The notes under the pieces were generated by a model that saw only the letters and a list, made by a program, of their open reading frames with translations, had not been told where the DNA came from and searched no databases. This document shows, in pieces, positions 1-7,697 of a stretch of 9,162 nucleotides of DNA. The stretch lies in the NCBI GenBank assembly GCA_003445095.1, contig DLVS01000565.1, positions 517-9,678 on the forward strand, written 5' to 3'. This DNA comes from Verrucomicrobiales bacterium (GTDB lineage: Bacteria; Verrucomicrobiota; Verrucomicrobiia; Limisphaerales; UBA9464). The translations under genes were made by a program, and so were the position numbers. The first letter of the stretch is position 1, and each line of letters begins with the position of its first letter.

Positions 1-1633
1 GGCGCTGGCGCGTCATCTCCATGAGACCCAGCTGCGACAAGGGCAACACGTGCGTCTTGGCTCGGTCGCGCTTGAGGTGATGCTTCATCCGTTGATAAAG
101 CACCTGCTGGTCTTTGCGCGATTTCATGTCAATAAAGTCGAGCACGATAATGCCGCCCATGTTGCGCAGTCGAAGTTGGCGGCAAATTTCGTCGGCCGCT
201 TCGAGATTCACTTTGAGCAAATTCTGATCGTGATCGCGTGAACCCTTATGACGCCCGGTGTTCACATCGATCGCCACCAAGGCTTCCGTTTCATCGATGA
301 TCAAATAGCCGCCGCCTTTGAGGGTGACCTGCCGCCCAAATGCCTGTTCAAGCTGGCGCGAAACATTGTAGCGGTCGAAGAGCGGTTCGGCTTCGTTGTA
401 AAAAACGATCTTTTTGGCGGAGCGTTGGCTGATCCGGCCGATCAGGTCGCGGACTCGGAGGAATTGATGATTGTCGTCGATGATGATTCGACTGACGTCC
501 TCGGTGAGAAAATCGCGCACGGTGCGTTCGATGAGGTCTGGCTCTTGGAAGACACACGACGGTGCCCGGTCGTTTTGGATCTTGGCCTGAACCGCCTTCC
601 ACTCCTCAAGAAGCAACGCGACATCCCGGATGAAATACCGCCTGAGCTTTCCTTCGCCAGCGGTGCGGATGATGACGCCCATGCCGTCGGGCAGGGTGAG
701 TTCGCGGAGGATCTTCTTGAGGCGCTGGCGCTCGCTGGGGTCCTCGATTTTGCGGCTGATACCACATTGTTCGGAGTTCGGGAGCAGCACGAGGTAGCGT
801 CCGGGCAGGGAGAGATTGGTGGTGACCCTCGGACCCTTCGTACCAATGGGGCCTTTGGTCACCTGGACGATGATGTCGCTTCCCACCGGATACAACCGAG
901 GAACGTCCCTGGCAGTAATGGCGGGGCCTTCCTTCCGTTTTCGTTTCCGGTCCTCGCGCTCGACAACTTCGACGCTTGAATCGAATGAATTCGGGATGAT
1001 GTCCCAATAATGAAGGAAGGCATTCTTGTCGAAGCCGATGTCCACAAACGCCGCCTTTAGTCCGTCTTCGAGATTCTTAACCTTGCCCTTATAGACGCTG
1101 CCCACCAACCGCTCCGTGTTCGTACGTTCGACGGTGAAATCGTCGAGACGGGACTCAACCAATACAGCCACCCGAGTCTCGAGCGGTTCGGCATTGATGA
1201 TGACCTCGACGGAACTCTTATCCTCGGGGGCGATGAGCTCACGTACTTTCTTGGCAACTTCTTTGACCGCACTGCGCGCGCGATCCAGCAACGATTTGGG
1301 CGCGCGTGACGGCGCGCGCCGGGCAGGCGCTTCGGGTTCCGACTCCGCTTCCGGGCTTTCCTCAGTGCGTCCAATATCGGGCGAGCGAAAGCGCTGGTCT
1401 CGCCCAGTCGTGGGTGGTTCGTCTTGGACTTCTTGAGTATCCTCGGGGAGCCCTGCGGCGAGATTTTCGGCTCGCCGGATTTCCGCCTCGTGTCGGCGTC
1501 GGTCAAACGGAATGTCGTCGGCGCTTTTCTCGGTCGTCGCTTCCGTCGGTCGGCTTGCTTTGGGAGTGCTCAGGCCGCGGCTGGGCTTAAAGCGCATTGG
1601 ACCACGGCTGCGTTTGAAGGTGTGTTGGCTCAT
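1..1633 (-). CDS. rng: Ribonuclease E/G family endoribonuclease, 3' end cut by window edge
   Basis: This is an endoribonuclease of the RNase E/G family, which cuts single-stranded, AU-rich RNA and acts in mRNA decay and rRNA/tRNA maturation. The frame is open from the ATG at 1633 to base 1 (544 codons) with no stop. Residues 1 to about 141 are an extension absent from E. coli RNase E: basic at first (FKRSRGPMRFKPSRG), then rich in E, P and R, ending in a charged probable helix. The family core begins near residue 142 (VEVIINAEPLETRVAVL). The S1 domain follows (GSVYKGKV near 175, AAFVDIGF) and contains a basic run RKRKRK at 229-234. The DNase I-like catalytic part has IDVNTGR with D456 and VLDFIDM with D499. 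These match E. coli D303 and D346 and have the same 43-residue spacing. The zinc-link CPxCxGTG would lie just beyond the edge. It starts 14 bp after the rodA stop, with only a weak GACGGA as Shine-Dalgarno. RNase E and RNase G cannot be separated without the C-terminus; rng is chosen from the neighbourhood. Confidence 0.93.
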   Translation of the reverse strand, partial: MSQHTFKRSRGPMRFKPSRGLSTPKASRPTEATTEKSADDIPFDRRRHEAEIRRAENLAAGLPEDTQEVQDEPPTTGRDQRFRSPDIGRTEESPEAESEPEAPARRAPSRAPKSLLDRARSAVKEVAKKVRELIAPEDKSSVEVIINAEPLETRVAVLVESRLDDFTVERTNTERLVGSVYKGKVKNLEDGLKAAFVDIGFDKNAFLHYWDIIPNSFDSSVEVVEREDRKRKRKEGPAITARDVPRLYPVGSDIIVQVTKGPIGTKGPRVTTNLSLPGRYLVLLPNSEQCGISRKIEDPSERQRLKKILRELTLPDGMGVIIRTAGEGKLRRYFIRDVALLLEEWKAVQAKIQNDRAPSCVFQEPDLIERTVRDFLTEDVSRIIIDDNHQFLRVRDLIGRISQRSAKKIVFYNEAEPLFDRYNVSRQLEQAFGRQVTLKGGGYLIIDETEALVAIDVNTGRHKGSRDHDQNLLKVNLEAADEICRQLRLRNMGGIIVLDFIDMKSRKDQQVLYQRMKHHLKRDRAKTHVLPLSQLGLMEMTRQR

Positions 1634-1647
1634 AACGTTTGGGTCCG

Positions 1648-2859
1648 TCAATAGTGACGGCGGTGGAGGTAAATGTTTTGGAGAATGCCCACGGCGATCA
1701 GCGAGCAGAGCACCGAAGTGCCTCCGGCGCTCAAGAGCGGCAAAGGGATGCCGGTGACCGGCACCATTCGAATGTTCATGCCAATGTTAACAAAAATGTG
1801 AGTGAAAAGCAGTGCGACCACTCCAACGGCTAATAAGCGGCCGAGTCGGTCCCGGGCCTGCGAAGCGATCTTGATTCCCGAAAAGAGAACCACGCCATAA
1901 AGCGTCAACACGGCGACGCTCCCGAGGAAGCCCGTTTCCTCCGCGATGACCGAGAAAATGAAATCGTTGTGTGCCACCGCGCGAGGCAAATAGCCGAGAG
2001 CGCTTTGGGTGCCGCTCCGCCAACCTTTGCCGACAAAGCCGCCGCTCCCGACGGAAATCAGCGCCTGTTTGACGTTGTAGCTCTTTTTCTCCTGCTCGGC
2101 CCGGGCCGCGAGGCGTTCGGCGGGGGAGGCGTTTCGCGGCGCAAAGTCGAGGGCAAAATAGACCAGCAGGCGATGCTTTTGGTAATCCTCCAGGGTTATG
2201 AACCGCCAACCCGGCGGGGCGAACATGACATCCACGAGAATCAGCACGACCAGCAACACTGAGCCGCCAATGAAGCGCAGCAGGAACTTCCTTGGCACTC
2301 CCGCGACGAACATCATCACCAACGCGACCGGTACAAACACCAAGGACGAACCCAAGTCAGGCTGCTTGAGAATGAGGACGAACGGCAACAAGGCCATGCC
2401 CAGAGCTTTCGCAAAGAGGAGAGGCGAGTTGAGTTCGCCGGGCGGGCGCGCCAGGAAATTGGCCAGGGCAAACAAGAAGGCGAGTTTGGCGAATTCGCTG
2501 GGTTGGAATTGCACGGGGCCGAAGTCGATCCAGCGCTTGGCTCCTAATCTGGCCACACCGAACAGGGCCACGGCCACCAGGAGCACCACGGAAATCCAAT
2601 ACGCCACCAACGCCCACCGAGCCAACCGCGCGTAGTCCACGAGACACAAGACGACGACGGCGCCAATACCCAGCAAATAGGCCAACGTTTGGTTGAGCAC
2701 CCGAAAGCGCCACCACGGCAAACCCTCGGCCGAATCAACCGCGCCAGTGGCCGAGAAAATGAAGGCGGCACCAAAAAGCATCAGACCCGCCACCGCGGCC
2801 CACAGGGGCCATTCGATCGCGCGCTCGCGCCGAGTCGAAGGCAAGCGATCCCACGTCAT
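1648..2859 (-). CDS. rodA: RodA, SEDS-family peptidoglycan glycosyltransferase
   Basis: RodA is the inner-membrane SEDS polymerase that makes glycan strands from lipid II in the elongation machine, together with PBP2. The protein has 403 residues and many hydrophobic segments (about ten expected for the family), the first near residues 15-38. The family's catalytic aspartate is D299 in HNDFIFSVIAEE, equivalent to D262 of E. coli RodA. Other hallmarks are GSGGFVGKGW near 271-280 and PVTGIPLPLLSAGGTS near the C-terminus. That last motif has SAGG where SYGG or SFGG is usual. The loop before GSGG carries a charged stretch at about 242-262 (NASPAERLAARAEQEKKSYN) in place of the common DPxGxGY sequence. 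The start is the ATG at 2859. It overlaps the mrdA stop as ATGA and has a strong GGGAGGT six bases upstream. A further in-frame ATG at 2949 would lie deep inside mrdA and was rejected. Translational coupling to mrdA is likely. Confidence 0.95.
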   Translation of the reverse strand: MTWDRLPSTRRERAIEWPLWAAVAGLMLFGAAFIFSATGAVDSAEGLPWWRFRVLNQTLAYLLGIGAVVVLCLVDYARLARWALVAYWISVVLLVAVALFGVARLGAKRWIDFGPVQFQPSEFAKLAFLFALANFLARPPGELNSPLLFAKALGMALLPFVLILKQPDLGSSLVFVPVALVMMFVAGVPRKFLLRFIGGSVLLVVLILVDVMFAPPGWRFITLEDYQKHRLLVYFALDFAPRNASPAERLAARAEQEKKSYNVKQALISVGSGGFVGKGWRSGTQSALGYLPRAVAHNDFIFSVIAEETGFLGSVAVLTLYGVVLFSGIKIASQARDRLGRLLAVGVVALLFTHIFVNIGMNIRMVPVTGIPLPLLSAGGTSVLCSLIAVGILQNIYLHRRHY

Positions 2860-4889
2860 GGCGTACCTCCCACAGCCACGAGCCCCGGCGTCCGTCCCAA
2901 TTCCCGATGGTGGAGAAACTCGTAAATTTGCCGGGCAACCGGCGCGCACGTGCCTCCCCCAGAGCCTCCACTCTCCACCATCACGATCACGACATACCGG
3001 GGCGCTTCATACGGCGCATAACTGGCAAACCAGGTCACCTTATCCTTTCGGCCATTGCCTTTGATTTCCGCAGTTCCTGTCTTGCCGCAGATTTCAAAGC
3101 CCTCAATCCGGGCGGTCTTGCCGGTTCCTTCGTCATCCAGCACGTCATCCCGCATCGCCGCCCGCACGAGATTGAAATGGCGGGGCCGCGCATTGATTTC
3201 TGAGCGAAACTGACCCGGCTTCACCCGCACCGTGGACGTCGCTGACAAAGGGTCTTGGGGCTCGATCCGATCAACCAGCCGCGGCCAGAAGACTTTGCCG
3301 CCATTCGCCACGGCGCTGACTGCTACGGCGAGCTGCAAGGGCGTGACGGTGATTTCTTGGCCAATGCAGACATTGGCCAGATTACCGGCGGTCCACCCGC
3401 GTTCCTTAACCTGGTCTACGTTGGGGAAATTGCCTGACTTCTCTTCGGGGATACGAATGCCGGTGCGTTGCCCAAACCCAAAGGCCAGTCCGGTGGACAG
3501 CAAGCGATCCCAGCCCAGCCGAAGACCATGATCGATGAAGTAACTGTTGCTCGACCGGACGAACGCGCGCCGGAGGTCGTAGTCACCCGGGGGGGCAGTG
3601 TCTTCGATCTTGCGACGGCCAAGGTAGTACGCGCCTCGACCTGGCCGAGCCGGGTCCGGATCCACTGTAAAAATCTCGGTGGGACTGACTCCATTTTCGA
3701 GAAGGGCCAATACGTCAATGATCTTGAAAGTCGAACCGGGTGCGTATTGGCCATAGGTGGCGCGGTTCATCATCGGGGTGGCTGGTTCGGCGAGGAAAAA
3801 GTTGGTCCAGCGCTCTTCGGACACCCCGTCCAGAAACTCGGTGGGATCGAAATCCGGCGCCGATGCAAGGGCGAGGACATCGCCGTTATTGGGGTCCAAT
3901 ACCACCACGGCACCGCGTTCATCACCCCGGACGGAGCTTAAGGCCTTTTCGACCGCGATCTGTAAATCGAGATCGAGCGTGGTGATTAGATTCAGGCCGG
4001 CTTGTGGCAAGGCGAGGAATTCCTCCCCTTGGCGATGACGATATCCCGCCGAGTTCACCAAAATGCTGCGCGCCCCGGCTTGTCCACGAAGCTCGCGGTC
4101 GAAGGCCGCTTCGAGCCCCATCGCGCCTCGAAAGTCCCGCATGCGATAATCGAAACGACCTTCTTCCTCATCGTAATCGTCATCGCGTCGTAAATGACCG
4201 ACTACGTGAGATGCCAGCCGGTTGTGTGGGTACCGTCGGACCGGCACCAACTCGAGCTCGACCCCCGGAAGGTTCCAGCTTTGCTCGGTAATTAGCGCGA
4301 CCTGGCTCGGCGAACAATTGGCGATCAGCGTCAGCGGAAGCGCACGTTTGGTCAGGTAATGCTGGTGCAGAGCTGGCTCGCTCAGCGTGAGAGGCACCCG
4401 CAGGCGTCGGCTCACTTCGGCCACCGTGTTGCTCACGGCGGCGAAGCGACTGGCCCGCGAAATCATTTCGATCTCGGCACGGTTAAGACCTGGACCCGAC
4501 CTGGGCTTGCGGAACCGGGCGGTGAGCCATTCGAACATCGATTCGGAGGTGAGCGCATTCGTGGCCCGTTTGGCCGCCACCAGCGCCGCTCGCCGCTGTT
4601 TGTATTCTACCTCAAACTGAGGCCGGAGCTCGTCGAGGTAGAGATCGAGTTGATATCGCGGCGTGTTACCCGCGAGTTCCCGACCCGCTCGATCAAGGAT
4701 TTTGCCGCGCATCGCCGGCACTCGCACCGTGCGAAAACTCTGGCTCTCCTGGCGTTCACGATACTGTTCTCCCGAAAGAACTTGGACCTTCCACAATCCG
4801 ATCAACAACAAAGCGAGGCCGCCCAAGACTCCCCACGCGACTACGCGGAGTGGCCGGTCACCCTTGTTGAGCTGGTCGAAGAGAAGCAT
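2856..4889 (-). CDS. mrdA: Penicillin-binding protein 2, class B transpeptidase of the elongasome
   Basis: PBP2 is the monofunctional D,D-transpeptidase that cross-links peptidoglycan made by RodA during elongation. It is anchored in the inner membrane with its catalytic domain in the periplasm. The protein has 677 residues, against 633 in E. coli. A single membrane anchor lies at about 15-37 (WGVLGGLALLLIGLWKVQVL). A pedestal region follows, with RGKILDRAGRELA near 60-72, a charged helical stretch at about 90-130 and RRYPHNRLASHVVGHL near 215-230. Directly after comes an acidic patch (DDDYDEEEG, about 232-240). The transpeptidase motifs are complete: S386 TFK (catalytic serine and lysine), S446 SN, and K603 TGT. 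The stop overlaps the rodA start and the mreD stop is 13 bp upstream. The ATG at 4889 has no recognisable Shine-Dalgarno (the preceding bases are CATTCACCTG), so reinitiation after mreD is plausible. FtsI is the main alternative, but rodA next door and the mre genes upstream argue for PBP2. Confidence 0.95.
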   Translation of the reverse strand: MLLFDQLNKGDRPLRVVAWGVLGGLALLLIGLWKVQVLSGEQYRERQESQSFRTVRVPAMRGKILDRAGRELAGNTPRYQLDLYLDELRPQFEVEYKQRRAALVAAKRATNALTSESMFEWLTARFRKPRSGPGLNRAEIEMISRASRFAAVSNTVAEVSRRLRVPLTLSEPALHQHYLTKRALPLTLIANCSPSQVALITEQSWNLPGVELELVPVRRYPHNRLASHVVGHLRRDDDYDEEEGRFDYRMRDFRGAMGLEAAFDRELRGQAGARSILVNSAGYRHRQGEEFLALPQAGLNLITTLDLDLQIAVEKALSSVRGDERGAVVVLDPNNGDVLALASAPDFDPTEFLDGVSEERWTNFFLAEPATPMMNRATYGQYAPGSTFKIIDVLALLENGVSPTEIFTVDPDPARPGRGAYYLGRRKIEDTAPPGDYDLRRAFVRSSNSYFIDHGLRLGWDRLLSTGLAFGFGQRTGIRIPEEKSGNFPNVDQVKERGWTAGNLANVCIGQEITVTPLQLAVAVSAVANGGKVFWPRLVDRIEPQDPLSATSTVRVKPGQFRSEINARPRHFNLVRAAMRDDVLDDEGTGKTARIEGFEICGKTGTAEIKGNGRKDKVTWFASYAPYEAPRYVVIVMVESGGSGGGTCAPVARQIYEFLHHRELGRTPGLVAVGGTP

Positions 4890-4902
4890 CAGGTGAATGG
4901 GT

Positions 4903-5475
4903 TCAGAGGCGTCCTCGTTTGATCTCTCGATCGGGACGAAAGCTCCCCTCGGAGACTGGTGTGTAGTCGAAGGTACGGCGCAACGTGTCCAACAACCAGA
5001 ACAGCGCTGGACATAAAGCTCCGTTGAGGAGTCCGGTCACGGCCAGTTGCCACACCAGGAAAGGACCCGCGATCGGTTGGGCCGACGTCATTCGAAGCAG
5101 GACGAAAGTGAGCAACGGCACGGCGATCGCCGCCGCCAGCCCAAGCCAGAACTGCGCATAAGCTTGATCGCGCAAGATGAGATGTTGCCGACCATGAAAA
5201 ACAAAACCGACGATGAACAACGGCAGGACGGAAATACCCAGGGGATTGGCCGAAAGCGCGTCGATCCCAAGTCCCGCAAGGACGGCCAGCGCCGCCACGG
5301 TCGTGAGATGATTGCTCAAAGCCGCGTACACCATGAGCGCGGGCAAAAGATTAAGTGGTGTTCCAAGTCCGTTCGCGACCGGCGCGAATTGCGTTTGGGC
5401 AAAGACGGCTAACCAAGCCAGCAGGAAAAGTCCGATGGTTGGAATTCGAGAGCGATGCGGCGTTTGGGAGATCAT
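4903..5475 (-). CDS. mreD: MreD, rod-shape-determining membrane protein
   Basis: MreD is a small integral inner-membrane protein of the Rod complex that binds MreC and modulates activation of PBP2-RodA. The gene encodes 190 residues, longer than E. coli MreD (162). The sequence is very hydrophobic, with about five membrane segments: near 13-32 (IGLFLLAWLAVFAQTQF), 41-56, 58-80, 82-95 and 107-130, then another near 140-165. It ends in a charged cytoplasmic-type tail (RRTFDYTPVSEGSFRPDREI). MreD sequences diverge quickly, so the call rests on size, topology, the hydrophobic N-terminus and the position between mreC and mrdA. The ATG at 5475 is 28 bp after the mreC stop. The bases before it (ACGACCGACCGA) contain no Shine-Dalgarno-like sequence. 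Confidence 0.87.
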   Translation of the reverse strand: MISQTPHRSRIPTIGLFLLAWLAVFAQTQFAPVANGLGTPLNLLPALMVYAALSNHLTTVAALAVLAGLGIDALSANPLGISVLPLFIVGFVFHGRQHLILRDQAYAQFWLGLAAAIAVPLLTFVLLRMTSAQPIAGPFLVWQLAVTGLLNGALCPALFWLLDTLRRTFDYTPVSEGSFRPDREIKRGRL

Positions 5476-5503
5476 TCGGTCGGTCGTTCAAGTAGGTGAG
5501 AAC

Positions 5504-6307
5504 TCAAGGGAGGACCCAAACCTCCTCTAACTGATTCAAATTCGCCGCGAGACGGACCCGCGCCTCGGTGTATAGACCGCCATCGGCCGAACGCGTGTCC
5601 ACAATTTGGCCCACGGGAATTCCGGGCGGAAACACCCCACCCAGCCCGCTCGTCACGACCGACTGGCCCGCCACCACCGCAGGACTGTTTTGCAGCAGCT
5701 TCAGAACGACCAGGCCGTCAGTAGCCGGTGCTGAGTGAGCCTCCTGGATGATTCCTTGGTCGCGACTCTCGCTCACGATAACGGAGACCCCGCACTCAGG
5801 GTCTCCGATGAGTGCCACCGTGGATTGGGTCGGCTCCGTCTGGCGAATCCGGCCCACCAGTCCGTTAGCGGTCATCACGGGTTGTCCTACCTGGGCTCCG
5901 TCACGAGCGCCAAAATCGATGGTGAGGTTGCGCCACCAGGTCGTGGGTTCTCGGCCGATGACGTGGGCCGCCCGCAATTTCCACGGCGACTTCGGCTGCC
6001 ACCCTAACAACGCTCGCAGGCGACCGTTTTCAGCCAGGGCTTCCTGGCCTTGCGCGTAGGCGAGTTGGAGTTGCCGGTTTTGAGCTTGCAGCCGCTCGAT
6101 TTCGCTGATGAGCGTGGCGCGGGTCAGGGGCGCGTAACTAGCGCGGTCAACAAACGACTGCGCGGAGCCCGTGAGGCCGAACAGGGGGATGAACAAGGCT
6201 CCAATCGCCGTCTTCAGCCGCGCGGCGGCGGCAGGCGGCAGGTTTAGCAACACGAGGGTCAGCACCACTACAGTGCCGAGCACCCAATACTGTGTCTGTT
6301 TCAGCAC
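5504..6307 (-). CDS. mreC: MreC, rod-shape-determining periplasmic scaffold protein
   Basis: MreC is a bitopic inner-membrane protein whose periplasmic part assembles into filaments and activates PBP2-RodA. The 267-residue protein has a short cytoplasmic start, one membrane segment at about 9-30 (VLGTVVVLTLVLLNL), a predicted coiled coil at about 66-100 (LISEIERLQAQNRQLQL) and the two-part beta domain of the family. Recognisable family signatures are VIGREPTTWWRNLTID, GQPVMTANGLVGRI and TSGLGGVFPPGIPVGQIV. Length and domain order are normal. The start is a GTG at 6307, 47 bp after mreB. A GGGTAG six bases or so upstream is a partial Shine-Dalgarno match, and no better in-frame start lies before the MLK sequence. 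A 6-bp hairpin lies just upstream in the mreB-mreC gap. Confidence 0.94.
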   Translation of the reverse strand: MLKQTQYWVLGTVVVLTLVLLNLPPAAAARLKTAIGALFIPLFGLTGSAQSFVDRASYAPLTRATLISEIERLQAQNRQLQLAYAQGQEALAENGRLRALLGWQPKSPWKLRAAHVIGREPTTWWRNLTIDFGARDGAQVGQPVMTANGLVGRIRQTEPTQSTVALIGDPECGVSVIVSESRDQGIIQEAHSAPATDGLVVLKLLQNSPAVVAGQSVVTSGLGGVFPPGIPVGQIVDTRSADGGLYTEARVRLAANLNQLEEVWVLP

Positions 6308-6321
6308 GTTCTACCCGTTTT

Positions 6322-6336
6322 CGTTCGGGGCGAACG
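6322..6336 (-). other. Small hairpin in the mreB-mreC gap
   Basis: The inverted repeat CGTTCG-GGG-CGAACG (6-bp perfect stem, 3-base loop) lies between the mreB stop and the mreC GTG. In the minus-strand transcript it is followed by AAAACGGGTAGAAC and then the start codon. No U-run follows, so it is not a classical intrinsic terminator. It could be a processing or stability element that lets mreB be expressed more than mreC, but that is inference, and a stem this short can occur by chance. Confidence 0.35.
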
Positions 6337-6354
6337 CACCGCCGGGGAAATCTG

Positions 6355-7383
6355 CTAAGCCGTCGAGCTCGAGGCCACGCGTTTCAAGAAGCTGAGTTCT
6401 TGCAGCACTTTGCCCGTGCCTTCCGCCACCGCACTCAACGGATCATCGGCAATATGGACCGGCAAACCGGTCTCCTGCGCGATGAGCTTGTCGATATTGC
6501 GGAGCAAGGCACCGCCGCCTGCCATCATAATTCCCCGGTCAACGAGGTCGGCCGAGAGTTCAGGCGGGCAGCGTTCGAGCGTGATGCGGACGGATTCCAG
6601 GATACTGGAAAGCGGCTCTTGTAAGGCATCGCGAACCTCCTCGGAGCGGATCGTGACCGTTTTGGGCAAGCCCGCGGAGAGATCGCGGCCCTTGACCTCA
6701 AGGGTCAATTCCTGATCGAGGGGATAAGCGGAACCGATACGAATCTTGATTTCCTCGGCGGTGCGTTCGCCGATCATTAAATTGTGGGCGCGTTTCAGGT
6801 GCGCGACGATCGTCTCATCGAATTCATCACCACCAACTCGGACGCTGCGACTGAAGACGATGCCGGCGAGCGAGATGATGGCGATTTCGCAGGTGCCGCC
6901 CCCGATGTCCACGATCATGTTGCCAGCCGGTTCGTGAACCGGCAGGCCAACGCCAATGGCCGAGGCCATGGGCTGTTCGATCAGATAGACCTCGCGGGCG
7001 CCTGCATGGGTGGCGGAATCTTTGACGGCGCGTTTTTCGACCTCGGTAATTCCCGACGGGACCGCGACGACGACGCGCGGGGCAATGAGCTTGCGATGGT
7101 GAACCTTCTGAATGAAATGCCGGAGCATCGCCTCGGTGATTTCAAAGTCGGCAATGACGCCGTCTTTCATCGGCCGAATAGCGACGATATTGCCGGGTGT
7201 ACGGCCGAGCATACGCTTGGCTTCTTCACCCACAGCGAGAACGTTGGTGGTGCCGGCTTGAATGGCGACCACGGAAGGTTCACGCAGCACAATGCCTTGA
7301 TCACGAACATACACGAGCGAGTTCGCCGTGCCGAGATCAATGCCGATGTCGTTCGAAAAGAGACTCTTGAGTTGCGCTAGCAT
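6355..7383 (-). CDS. mreB: MreB, bacterial actin homologue, rod-shape-determining protein
   Basis: MreB is the actin-like ATPase that forms membrane-bound filaments on the cytoplasmic face and orients the Rod complex around the cell circumference. The protein has 342 residues, normal for the family. The actin-fold nucleotide site is complete: phosphate-1 loop IGIDLGTAN with D16, the catalytic-type glutamate E136 in [15 protein letters not shown], phosphate-2 loop [11 protein letters not shown] starting at D159, and the adenosine motif [15 protein letters not shown] at 284-298. Position 165 in phosphate-2 is cysteine, where threonine or serine is common. The N-terminus [12 protein letters not shown] is a probable amphipathic membrane-binding sequence. 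The start is the ATG at 7383, with GGAG eight bases upstream. An in-frame start at 7440 would add 19 residues unlike the family ([12 protein letters not shown]...) and was rejected. It is the first gene of the shape operon; the leader holds two hairpins, described separately. Confidence 0.97.
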   Translation of the reverse strand: MLAQLKSLFSNDIGIDLGTANSLVYVRDQGIVLREPSVVAIQAGTTNVLAVGEEAKRMLGRTPGNIVAIRPMKDGVIADFEITEAMLRHFIQKVHHRKLIAPRVVVAVPSGITEVEKRAVKDSATHAGAREVYLIEQPMASAIGVGLPVHEPAGNMIVDIGGGTCEIAIISLAGIVFSRSVRVGGDEFDETIVAHLKRAHNLMIGERTAEEIKIRIGSAYPLDQELTLEVKGRDLSAGLPKTVTIRSEEVRDALQEPLSSILESVRITLERCPPELSADLVDRGIMMAGGGALLRNIDKLIAQETGLPVHIADDPLSAVAEGTGKVLQELSFLKRVASSSTA

Positions 7384-7385
7384 GA

Positions 7386-7402
7386 TGCGTGCTCCACACG
7401 CA
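7386..7402 (-). promoter_or_regulatory. mreB Shine-Dalgarno displayed in a hairpin loop
   Basis: On the minus strand the sequence TGCGTG-TGGAG-CACGCA forms a perfect 6-bp stem with a 5-base loop. That loop contains the GGAG Shine-Dalgarno (7392-7395), eight bases before the mreB ATG. The inverted repeat and the spacing are seen directly. The stem could hold the ribosome-binding site in an open, accessible form, or limit initiation. Which of these applies cannot be read from sequence. Confidence 0.6.
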
Positions 7403-7414
7403 CAGCCGCCAAGG

Positions 7415-7432
7415 TGGGGGGGATGCCCCCCA
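7415..7432 (-). promoter_or_regulatory. GC-rich hairpin in the mreB leader
   Basis: TGGGGGG and CCCCCCA form a 7-bp perfect stem with a 4-base loop (CATC on the minus strand), 12 bases upstream of the Shine-Dalgarno hairpin. It should be very stable. No U-run follows in either direction, so it is not a standard intrinsic terminator. It may stabilise the 5' end of the mre transcript or act in translational control (inference). Confidence 0.5.
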
Positions 7433-7668
7433 GGAATCAAGAATTGAAGCAGAAGAACAACCGGCCGGCGTGCCTGGAACCGTCAGAACTTGCGGGACGA
7501 CCCAAGCCCGAACGAGCAAAATTGCGTCGTTGTTCGGACAAACTTCGACTCAATTCACGGTATCTAATTGGCTTCTCAACCTATCAGGGAGCAGCTCTGT
7601 TCCGGAAGAGCCAGTAGCATCAACGTCCGAAGCGGCTCGATTCCTCCGTTCGATGATCACCCCTCTGA

Positions 7669-7697
7669 TTGACCCCGCCGGGGCTGAACCGTAGTCT
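7669..7697 (+). promoter_or_regulatory. Candidate sigma70-type promoter for the iscA-like gene
   Basis: TTGACC (7669-7674, five of six matches to the -35 consensus) is followed after exactly 17 bases by TAGTCT (7692-7697, only three of six matches to -10 but with the TA start and final T). The spacer contains a short CCCC-GCC-GGGG inverted repeat. A start seven or eight bases after the -10 falls at about 7704-7705, which is the ATG of the iscA-like gene, so a leaderless message would result. That fits the absence of a Shine-Dalgarno there. The -10 match is weak, so this remains a hypothesis. Confidence 0.35.

Noticed and set aside
248..979. Long plus-strand open frame of 243 codons
   Set aside because: It lies antisense within the RNase E/G gene, whose frame shows strong family motifs; high G+C content produces such open shadow frames.
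1057..1506. Minus-strand 149-codon frame inside the RNase gene
   Set aside because: It is in a different frame from the continuous RNase reading frame and carries only arginine/serine-rich shadow sequence.
2860..2949. Upstream in-frame start for rodA at 2949
   Set aside because: It would overlap mrdA by about 90 bp; the ATG at 2859 has a strong Shine-Dalgarno and a classic ATGA overlap.
4359..4922. Plus-strand open frame of 187 codons
   Set aside because: Antisense to mrdA, with no recognisable domain and arginine/histidine-rich shadow composition.
6784..7380. Plus-strand open frame of 198 codons
   Set aside because: Antisense to mreB, which is fully conserved; composition is that of a shadow frame.
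7384..7440. Upstream in-frame start for mreB at 7440
   Set aside because: The extra 19 residues do not resemble MreB N-termini, the ATG at 7383 has a properly spaced GGAG, and the extension would be coded by the leader hairpins.
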